From CAYRVF01 sp964427535 (GTDB lineage Bacteria; Chloroflexota; Ktedonobacteria; Ktedonobacterales; JADMIN01): a stretch of 18,287 bases of DNA. Of the stretch, positions 1 to 6,185 are shown piece after piece (the first letter of the stretch is position 1; the number at the start of each line of letters is the position of its first letter). The DNA is taken from contig CAYRVF010000104.1 of the NCBI GenBank assembly GCA_964427535.1, positions 1 through 18,287 on the forward strand, written 5' to 3'. The notes under the pieces are model-generated. The model was given only the letters and a program-made list of their open reading frames with translations. It made no database searches and was not told the origin of the DNA. The position numbers and the translations under genes were made by a program.

Positions 1-53
<53 letters not shown>

Positions 54-55
54 CT

Positions 56-92
56 AAGGCGGTTCCTCATATATTCGAGGCAACCGCCTTTT
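56..92 (+). terminator. Rho-independent terminator of tRNA-Pro
   Basis: A nine-base stem AAGGCGGTT (56-64) pairs with AACCGCCTT (82-90), extended inside by CCTC (65-68) with GAGG (77-80), and ends in TTTT (89-92). It begins three bases after the encoded CCA. On the minus strand no T tract follows, so it is mainly a + strand terminator. It also separates the tRNA from the convergent dehydrogenase gene. Confidence 0.85.
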
Positions 93-119
93 GCGTGTCA
101 GCAGATAGGAAGCCAGACC

Positions 120-866
120 TCACGCGTTGGAGTAAATCTCCAGATTGGTGCCGCCGAGCGGGGCGGCATCGGGGCCGACGAGGAAGACGAGAATGGCGGC
201 CATCTGCTCGGGAGTCATGCCCGCACGCAGGTGTGGTGCCGCCTGGCGCAGCATCTCGGTATCCACCGCACCGGGACTGACCGCCAGCACGCGAACATTC
301 GCGGGCCGTCCCTCGACCGCTAGCATCTCCGTCAGGCCCGCCACGCCGAACTTCGCCGCGACGTAGGCCCCCATGCCAGGAAACTTCTCGACCTTGGGCA
401 CGCCTGAGAGCGACGAGAAGTTGACGATTACTCCCGTCCGTCGGGGCATCATCGAGCGTAGCGCCGCGCGGCTGCACAGGAACGTGCCGCGCAGGTTGAC
501 CGCGAGCACGGCGTCCCACACCGCCGCCTCCATCTGGACGAGCGGCGCGTTCGCCACAGCGCCCGCGGCGTTGACGAGGATGTCCACCGGGCCAAGCTGC
601 TGCTCAGTTCGCGCGAAAAGCTTGCCGACGCTCTCCTCAGAGGCCACGTCTGTTGGGACGGCGAGCGCCTGGCCGCGGGCTGCGGTGATCGAGGCGGCCA
701 GCGCATCGAGCCGCGCGGCGTCGCGTGAGGCCAGCACCACCGCCGCACCCTCGCGCGCGAACCGCTCGGCGGTCGCCCGGCCGATGCCCCGGCTGGCGCC
801 CGTGATGATCGCGACCTTGCCTGCGAACGAGGGCGAACCGCTGGAAGGCGAGATGTCAGTATTCAT
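120..866 (-). CDS. Short-chain dehydrogenase/reductase (SDR, FabG-like)
   Basis: A 248-residue classical SDR: a soluble NAD(P)(H)-dependent oxidoreductase with unknown substrate. Visible signatures are the cofactor motif TGASRGIG (22-29), NAAG (99-102), the structural Asn in AVNLRG (124), Ser in NFSSLSG (about 152) and the YVAAK pair Tyr168/Lys172. The Ser-Tyr spacing is about three residues longer than in FabG. The proline/glycine turn VSPGAVDTEM follows as usual. The frame stays open upstream into the neighbouring propeller gene, but SDR homology begins only near residue 15, so I take the ATG at 866. Its Shine-Dalgarno sequence is weak (AGGTGA is far upstream). It is the last gene of the minus-strand run, 56 bases after the third TIR-propeller gene, and so probably co-transcribed. 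A generic 3-oxoacyl-ACP or glucose/alcohol dehydrogenase role cannot be told apart. Confidence 0.9.
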   Translation of the reverse strand: MNTDISPSSGSPSFAGKVAIITGASRGIGRATAERFAREGAAVVLASRDAARLDALAASITAARGQALAVPTDVASEESVGKLFARTEQQLGPVDILVNAAGAVANAPLVQMEAAVWDAVLAVNLRGTFLCSRAALRSMMPRRTGVIVNFSSLSGVPKVEKFPGMGAYVAAKFGVAGLTEMLAVEGRPANVRVLAVSPGAVDTEMLRQAAPHLRAGMTPEQMAAILVFLVGPDAAPLGGTNLEIYSNA

Positions 867-895
867 GCCTGAAGTATACGTCACCTGGCCGTCCT

Positions 896-913
896 GATAC
901 GGGCGTACGTATC
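896..913 (-). other. Intercistronic hairpin before the SDR gene
   Basis: GATACG (896-901) pairs with CGTATC (908-913) around a six-base loop. It lies in the short gap between the propeller gene stop (923) and the SDR start (866). No T tract follows on the minus strand, so it is more likely an mRNA structure than a terminator. The stem is only six bases, so chance is possible. Confidence 0.35.
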
Positions 914-922
914 GCTCGCGGA

Positions 923-2557
923 TTAGACGTGGAAGGCATACACGTAGGTGTCTTCCGAGCCGACGTAGAGCAGTCCGTTCGCCACAACGGGCGTCGAGAG
1001 CACGCTGCCGCCAGTCTGGTATTTTCGCACGACGGTGCCTGCTGTTGGGTCGAGAGCGTATACGTCGGCGTCGTCCGAGCCGATGTAGAGTACGCCGTCC
1101 GCGAGTGTCGCAGATGACCGAATGCTCTTCCCAGTCGGATACTTCCAAACCTGCTTTCCCATAGTGGCATCGACGGCATAGACCGACGTGTCTAGAGAGC
1201 CGAAATAGACGACGCCGTTTGCGATAAGCGGCGTCGAAGTGATCACCCCCCCTGTTGGGAAAGTCCACCTGACGGCCTGTGTCTGGGGATCGATGGCGTA
1301 GAGGTTATTGTCAGTAGAGCCGATATAGATCAGTCCGTTCCCCAGCACTGGCGATGAGACGACTATCTGACCGGTGTGGACGCGCCACAGCTCGTGCAAG
1401 TCATTCGCGTCGAGCGCCACGAGATGACCATCGAACGTGTTTGCTGCCACTGGCTCGCTGCTCCCGACATAGATCGCCGTATTCGTGACGAGCGGAGTCG
1501 AAGTGGAGTAGCCGATTGATGAGTTGGTCTTCACATCCTTGCCAGTCGAATCCAGGCACCACACGAGACTTGGTGTTGGAAAACCATACCCTGATACATA
1601 GACGAGGCCTTCGACTACGACCGGTGTCGAGAATCCCATTGCAGTGCCTTTTGCCCATTCTTGCTGTCCTGTTGACGCATTGATGGCAATCACAGAGCCT
1701 TCCGCTGGAGCGGCGTAGAGCACACCATTCACGAGTGCGGGTGCCACGTAGTTTGTAGCGCCCGTCGGCAATCGCCACACCTCACTCAGCGTGGTGGAGT
1801 CGAGCGCATAGATGTATTTGTCCTGTGACGCGGCATACACGACACCCTTCCCCAGCACGATCGAGGCGGATATCTTGTCGCCGGTGCGGAACCAGTGCGC
1901 CAGACGAGGATCACGCACCTTGGGCGGAGTCGCGGTCGGGGTAGGAGTTGGCAGGAGAGGCGTTGAATGCAAACGCTCTGAGGCTGACTGGCGCGAGAGC
2001 ACGAGTGCCCCGGTGGCTCCAGCGGCGGCGAGCACGGCAACGGCACCGACACCCACGCCAACAAACCGGCGTCGCGAGATGCCCGTTTTCTCCGCCTCGA
2101 AGCTCACGGCTACCGCGTCACTTCCCTCAGATTCCACGACACCGAGGGCGGCACGAAGCTGGTCCATCCACTGATGGTATGACATGCGCGTGGTGTCGAT
2201 CAGCGTGGACCCGCTGTCGAATGGCTGGCGCTGGTACTCCCGGTCGATGACGAGGTTGACGAGCCGCCGCGCGGAGGGCTGCCCGGTGCGGTGCTCTTCG
2301 GCCTGCAGGCTGAGAAACGCGCCGGTCTCCAGGTTCACCCAGTACGACCGCTGCGAAGCGCGCGAGCAGATGCGCAGAAAGACGTCGCACTCCGCGATGG
2401 CCATCTGTGTCTGCTGTGAGAGCGGTTGCCCGAGCGTCGCGAAAGTGGCGTCGAAGAAGTAGTCCACGTGCCAGGTGGAGAGCGCCTGGAGCAGCGAGGC
2501 GCAGCGCGCGGTATCCTCGGCGGCGTGGCAGATGTAGACCTTGCCAGAAGCGGGCAT
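923..2557 (-). CDS. TIR domain - transmembrane - PQQ/BamB-type beta-propeller protein (paralogue 1)
   Basis: A 544-residue protein. Residues 1-140 form a TIR domain (KVYICHAAED start, VDYFFD, ECDVFLRICS, then YWVNLE with Glu77 at the NADase glutamate position). Residues 161-188 hold a twin-arginine motif SRRRFVG and a hydrophobic Gly/Ala/Val stretch. A Pro/Thr-rich linker (about 199-212) follows. From about 220 to the end there are about eight propeller strands of the form LYxGSxDxxxYALD...W. The last four repeats are exactly 40 residues apart. I expect the TIR in the cytosol and the propeller outside. No quinoprotein-dehydrogenase catalytic site is evident, so a binding/sensing propeller is more likely. 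The frame extends 12 residues upstream to 2593, but alignment with both paralogues (MPGN-K/R-VFVSHA) selects the ATG at 2557. The start is 72 bases from the upstream paralogue's stop, consistent with an operon. Confidence 0.9.
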   Translation of the reverse strand: MPASGKVYICHAAEDTARCASLLQALSTWHVDYFFDATFATLGQPLSQQTQMAIAECDVFLRICSRASQRSYWVNLETGAFLSLQAEEHRTGQPSARRLVNLVIDREYQRQPFDSGSTLIDTTRMSYHQWMDQLRAALGVVESEGSDAVAVSFEAEKTGISRRRFVGVGVGAVAVLAAAGATGALVLSRQSASERLHSTPLLPTPTPTATPPKVRDPRLAHWFRTGDKISASIVLGKGVVYAASQDKYIYALDSTTLSEVWRLPTGATNYVAPALVNGVLYAAPAEGSVIAINASTGQQEWAKGTAMGFSTPVVVEGLVYVSGYGFPTPSLVWCLDSTGKDVKTNSSIGYSTSTPLVTNTAIYVGSSEPVAANTFDGHLVALDANDLHELWRVHTGQIVVSSPVLGNGLIYIGSTDNNLYAIDPQTQAVRWTFPTGGVITSTPLIANGVVYFGSLDTSVYAVDATMGKQVWKYPTGKSIRSSATLADGVLYIGSDDADVYALDPTAGTVVRKYQTGGSVLSTPVVANGLLYVGSEDTYVYAFHV

Positions 2558-2629
2558 GGTAGCGTTGCCTGTTCTTTCTCTCAAGCCGGGCACAGTGCGA
2601 CGGGACTACAGCCACGACAGCTGACCGGC

Positions 2630-4276
2630 TCATGCGCCAGTGGTGCTGACGGCGTAGATCGTGTGCTCGACACCACCGAAGTACACCGCGCCGTTGCCCA
2701 CGACCGGCGACGCGAAATTGCCGTACCCGACGGTTGGCACGCCGAATCGCCAGAGCTCGTGTCCATCGCTCCGGCTGACCGCGAGCAAGAACGAGTAGGT
2801 CACGTTCGTCGTGAAGTTCGAGCGCTGCACAGGCACGTAGAGGGCATTCGCGTCGAGTGCGGGCGTATTGGCGACCTGGAAGTTCCCGCTGTCATTCGGG
2901 GCGTATCGTTGCGGCACGGACCAGTGCAACGTGCCCGACGCGGCGTCCAGCGAGACGACGTTGCCATTGCCCGTGCAGACGTAGAGGGTGCCGTCCGCGA
3001 GCACGGGCGCACCGGCGATTTCGACGAAGTCGAGCCCGGTGGACGTCTTCCAGCGCAGCGACTGATCAGCCGCGTTGAGCGCGTAGACGTTGCCGTCGCC
3101 GGCGAGGAAGTACACCATGTCGCTCGTCGCGATGGGTTGTGAGGCGGAGTGCGCGTTCGTGTTGACTTTATTCGCCACCGAGCCGTCGCTCGCTCGCAAC
3201 GCATACAGGTTCTGATCATCCGAGACGCCAAACACGAACCCGGAGGACACCGCCAGGCCAAACGGCGAGAGCGGACTGGTCGCGATCTTCGTCTGCCAGC
3301 GCTGCGTGCCGGTGCTCCGCTCGAAGGCGGTCACAAGGCCATCATCGGAATAGACATAGAGCGCCGTGTCGTCTGCCACCGGAGTGGACGGAAGCAACGG
3401 GCTGAACTGCGCCGACCAGACAGGTGAGCCATCGCTCGCCTTCACGGCGGAGAAGGCGGGCGAGAGTCCGGATGAGCCGACGCAGTAGAGCGTATCACCG
3501 ACGAGCAGCGGTCTGTTGTCAGTAGTGATCGTCTGGATGCTCGCGTTGAACCAGAGCCGATTGCCCGTCCTAAGGTCGAGGGCGTACAGCCCGTCGCCCG
3601 TATTGGCATAGAGCGCGCTGGTGCCGAGCGCGAGGGATGGCTGGGAGCCGCTGTCGGTGAAACTCCAGAGCAGACGCTGCTGTCCGGCGAGCGGCGTCGC
3701 AGTGGGCTGGTGCGCCGTGGGCACGACGCCGGCCGCCGCGCTGCGCAGCCCTGAGCCGCGGACGAGCACGGCAGCCGCGGTGCCAACTGAAGCGACCGTC
3801 GCGACGCCCGCCACGCTCAGACCCAGGAACGCGCGGCGGTTCATCGAGCGCGCGATCTTCGCCACGTCGAGCGCTTTGCGCAACTCGCCCATCCAGACCG
3901 ACTGTGGCCGCGTCGCCGCGTCGATGACGATGTCTGAGTCGGCGGTCGGCTCGCGTACATACCCCTGATCGAGGATAAGGTAGACGATCTGGCGCATTGT
4001 CCCACGACCGCGATCTTGTTCCTGCAGACCGCGATAGGCCAGCACCTCCTGGCCCATCCAGTAGGACTGCATGGCGGCGGGCGTGCAGACCCGGATGAAG
4101 ATGTCGCGCTCGGTGAGCGCTTGCTGAATGCGGTCGGTGAGCTGCTGACCGGGATTCAGCTCCTGCGTGTCGAACCAGTAGTCCACACTCCAGGCGTCCA
4201 TCGCGGCGAGCAACGGTACACAGCGGTCGTTATCGGCATGCGCGTGACTGACGAAGACCCGTCTATTGCCTGGCAT
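2630..4276 (-). CDS. TIR domain - transmembrane - PQQ/BamB-type beta-propeller protein (paralogue 2)
   Basis: A 548-residue protein. The TIR domain occupies residues 1-140 (RRVFVSHAHAD, VDYWFD, ERDIFIRVCT, YWMGQE with Glu77). NRRAFLG (146-152) and a Gly/Ala/Val-rich segment to about 172 look like a canonical Tat signal placed inside the protein. A Thr/Pro/Ala linker leads to about eight propeller repeats (for example LYALDLRTGNRLW, VYALNAADQSLRW, VYFGGVEHTIYAV). The start at 4276 has a strong Shine-Dalgarno GAGGAG about six bases upstream. In the first 36 residues it matches paralogue 3 at 27 positions, while the propellers diverge much more. The Met just before NRR (residue 145, codon 3842-3844) could be a relict or secondary start. 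Function is inferred: a membrane receptor-like protein with a TIR effector. Substrate, ligand and NADase activity are unproven. Confidence 0.9.
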   Translation of the reverse strand: MPGNRRVFVSHAHADNDRCVPLLAAMDAWSVDYWFDTQELNPGQQLTDRIQQALTERDIFIRVCTPAAMQSYWMGQEVLAYRGLQEQDRGRGTMRQIVYLILDQGYVREPTADSDIVIDAATRPQSVWMGELRKALDVAKIARSMNRRAFLGLSVAGVATVASVGTAAAVLVRGSGLRSAAAGVVPTAHQPTATPLAGQQRLLWSFTDSGSQPSLALGTSALYANTGDGLYALDLRTGNRLWFNASIQTITTDNRPLLVGDTLYCVGSSGLSPAFSAVKASDGSPVWSAQFSPLLPSTPVADDTALYVYSDDGLVTAFERSTGTQRWQTKIATSPLSPFGLAVSSGFVFGVSDDQNLYALRASDGSVANKVNTNAHSASQPIATSDMVYFLAGDGNVYALNAADQSLRWKTSTGLDFVEIAGAPVLADGTLYVCTGNGNVVSLDAASGTLHWSVPQRYAPNDSGNFQVANTPALDANALYVPVQRSNFTTNVTYSFLLAVSRSDGHELWRFGVPTVGYGNFASPVVGNGAVYFGGVEHTIYAVSTTGA

Positions 4277-4291
4277 TTCTGACTCCTCAGC

Positions 4292-4313
4292 GTGGCATCC
4301 CTACCGATGCCAC
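4292..4313 (-). other. Intercistronic hairpin upstream of TIR paralogue 2
   Basis: GTGGCATC (4292-4299) and GATGCCAC (4306-4313) form a perfect eight-base stem with a six-base loop. It lies between paralogue 3 and paralogue 2, just upstream (in transcription order) of the Shine-Dalgarno GAGGAG of paralogue 2. No U tract follows, so it looks like an mRNA-stability, processing or translation-control structure rather than a terminator. Confidence 0.55.
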
Positions 4314-4350
4314 CCGACGTCTCCAGCGGTTCACAGAGATTCGGCGACGA

Positions 4351-5952
4351 TCACACGTTGATCGCGTACAGCGTCTTATCGCTCGACCCAAACAGCACAA
4401 GGTCGTTCACGACCATCGGCGAGGTGATGTTGGAGTTGTCGTTCGCTTTGAAGCGCCAGCGTAGCGTGCCGTCCGTGATGTTGAAGGAGTAGAGCAGTCC
4501 TCCGGCGGTGATATAGACGGCCTGGGAGAGATCGCTGATCGCCGGGCGCGTGGCAATACCGGAGAACGTACTCGCCGTACTGCCTTTGTCGTTCGACAAT
4601 GCTCGCCAGAAGAACGCCCCGTCACTCGCCCTCAGCGCGTACAGGTAGTCATCGGTCGAGCCGATGTACACGAAACCGTCGCGCACCAGGCATGCGCCCA
4701 AAATGTCGCTGCCGGTCTGGAACTTCCAGCGGAGCTTGCCGTCCGTCAAGTCGAGGGCGTAGAGCGTGCCGTCGCGGGAACCGACGCAGACGACGCCGTT
4801 GGCAATGGTAGGCTGAGCGACGACCGGGCCGCGCGTAAGATACTTCCAGAGCTGCTTGCCGCTCTTCGCGTCAAAGGCGTAGATGTTGTGATCGAACGAG
4901 CCGGCGACGACGACGCCATTGCCCACCGCGGGCGAGGCTTCCGGCGAGTCCGTGGTTAAGACGTTCGGCAGCGGGGCCCTCCAGGCTTTTGAGCCGTCGC
5001 TTGCCCGCAGCGCGTAGAGCGTCCCATCGTCGCATGCGTGGTAGACGATGCCATTCGCGTAGACGGGCATTCCGGTGTTGACTGTGCCGACGGACACATG
5101 CCAGATCTGCCGGCCCGTTGCGGCGTCAAGCGCGACGACGCCGCCCTGGGAGAGATCGGAATCGACGCCGATGAAGAGCATGCCGCCACCCAGGCTCGGC
5201 TGCCCGGAGAGCGCGAACACGGCAGGCTGTCTCCAAATTTGTCGGCCCGTCGCGGCATCGAACGCGAAGCTTCCAGTTCTGTCGTCGGAGACCACGTAGA
5301 CCCGCGAGCCATCGGTCGCGGTATTGGGTGTGCCGAATTGCGCGAGGCCATCTTTCTCCCAGCGGGTGTGGCTGGTAGTCTTGCTGAGATCAACCTTCTT
5401 CGTCGAGGCGGGCGCGCTCTGGCTGACGAGCACGACGCCCGTTGTGGCGGCTGAGGCAACCGTCACCGCGACGGCGGCGCCCAGCGCGAGAAAGGTTCGC
5501 CGGTTGAGTGCGCGCGCGGCGGGATTCATGCCCAGCGCCCGGCCCAGATCGGCCAGCCAGACGGGCCGCGGGCGGTTCGTGCCGTCGATGAAGAGCGTCG
5601 CGTTATCGAACGGCTCACGCACATACGCCGGATCGAGAATGAGGTTGATGAACGACCTGTTCGAGGCTCCGCGCCGTCCGTGGTGCTGCGCCAGCGTCAC
5701 CCGGAAGGCGCCTGCCTCCATATTCACGCCGAGGGACTGCTGCGACGCCGCCGTACACACCCGCAGGAATACATCGCGCTCGGCGATAGCCTTCTGTGCG
5801 GCGGGCGAGAGCTGCGCGGACGTGGCTCCCTCAGGCATGCCCGCATCGAACCAGTAGTCGATTCCCCACGCGTCAAGCGCCGCTACCAGCGGTACGCAGC
5901 GCTGGTTGTCCTCATAGGCATGACTGACGAACACCTTGCCATTACCGGGCAT
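4351..5952 (-). CDS. TIR domain - transmembrane - PQQ/BamB-type beta-propeller protein (paralogue 3, first in operon)
   Basis: A 533-residue protein. Residues 1-140 are a TIR domain (GKVFVSHAYED, IDYWFD, ERDVFLRVCT, SLGVNME with Glu79; the aromatic residue before the motif is Gly here). NRRTFLA (150-156) and an Ala/Val/Thr-rich hydrophobic stretch to about 176 again resemble a Tat signal. From about 190 to the end there are eight propeller repeats such as LYALDLTDGKLRW, LYALRASDGAFFW and LYAINV. The start at 5952 is preceded by the purine-rich AGAAGGGGA about six bases upstream, and a probable promoter lies a further 50 bases away. It is the first gene of the minus-strand run, 74 bases before paralogue 2. 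Likely cytosolic TIR plus extracytoplasmic propeller. What else: an exported BamB-like protein to which a TIR was fused. NADase activity is only predicted. Confidence 0.9.
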   Translation of the reverse strand: MPGNGKVFVSHAYEDNQRCVPLVAALDAWGIDYWFDAGMPEGATSAQLSPAAQKAIAERDVFLRVCTAASQQSLGVNMEAGAFRVTLAQHHGRRGASNRSFINLILDPAYVREPFDNATLFIDGTNRPRPVWLADLGRALGMNPAARALNRRTFLALGAAVAVTVASAATTGVVLVSQSAPASTKKVDLSKTTSHTRWEKDGLAQFGTPNTATDGSRVYVVSDDRTGSFAFDAATGRQIWRQPAVFALSGQPSLGGGMLFIGVDSDLSQGGVVALDAATGRQIWHVSVGTVNTGMPVYANGIVYHACDDGTLYALRASDGSKAWRAPLPNVLTTDSPEASPAVGNGVVVAGSFDHNIYAFDAKSGKQLWKYLTRGPVVAQPTIANGVVCVGSRDGTLYALDLTDGKLRWKFQTGSDILGACLVRDGFVYIGSTDDYLYALRASDGAFFWRALSNDKGSTASTFSGIATRPAISDLSQAVYITAGGLLYSFNITDGTLRWRFKANDNSNITSPMVVNDLVLFGSSDKTLYAINV

Positions 5953-6002
5953 CCGCGTCCCCTTCTCCCGCTTCCCAAGCCTCCAAAGATGAGACCGGCG
6001 CC

Positions 6003-6032
6003 AGTATAGCGTAGGCTCAGCAATATGGGCAA
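6003..6032 (-). promoter_or_regulatory. Probable sigma70-type promoter of the TIR-propeller operon
   Basis: Read on the minus strand: TTGCCC (6032-6027), an 18-base spacer, then TATACT (6008-6003). The expected start is near 5996, giving a leader of about 45 bases before the ATG at 5952. The -35 box matches in four of six positions and the -10 box in five of six. No operator is evident. Confidence 0.5.
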
Positions 6033-6060
6033 GGGGACAGCGTAAGGGGCGTAGAGGGCC

Positions 6061-6110
6061 TCATCCCCCCAGCCCCCTTCCCCTCACAAGGGGAAGGGGG
6101 AGCAACGGGT
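6061..6110. repeat. C/G-rich hairpin repeat (REP-like), copy 1
   Basis: CCCCCTTCCCC (6073-6083) and GGGGAAGGGGG (6090-6100) form a perfect 11-base stem with loop TCACAA. It is preceded by a TCATCCCCCCAG leader similar in layout to the element at 12461-12500. There is no T tract. It lies between the SbcD-like gene and the TIR operon promoter, so it may end transcripts from the former, but its form is that of a dispersed intergenic palindrome. A half-related motif, CCCTCTCCTCGCAAGGTGAGG, falls at 6158-6178. Confidence 0.6.
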
Positions 6111-6185
6111 GTGGCCTGCCGGGAAGCGATGGCGCATGATGGCGCATATGGACAAGCCCCTCTCCTCGCAAGGTGAGGTTCTGTC

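Noticed and set aside
867..1268. Upstream extension of the SDR reading frame (382 residues).
   Set aside because: It lies entirely antiphase within the propeller gene on the same strand, has no SDR homology, and its composition is that of an out-of-frame shadow. The start at 866 fits the family.
923..1340. The 120-base repeats as a CRISPR or tandem non-coding array.
   Set aside because: They fall in frame, encode propeller blades and have no constant spacer/repeat structure.
923..5952. Quinoprotein (PQQ) dehydrogenase function for the propellers.
   Set aside because: The repeats match the structural PQQ/BamB strand pattern, but I see no vicinal Cys pair or cofactor/calcium site, and the fusion to TIR argues for binding.
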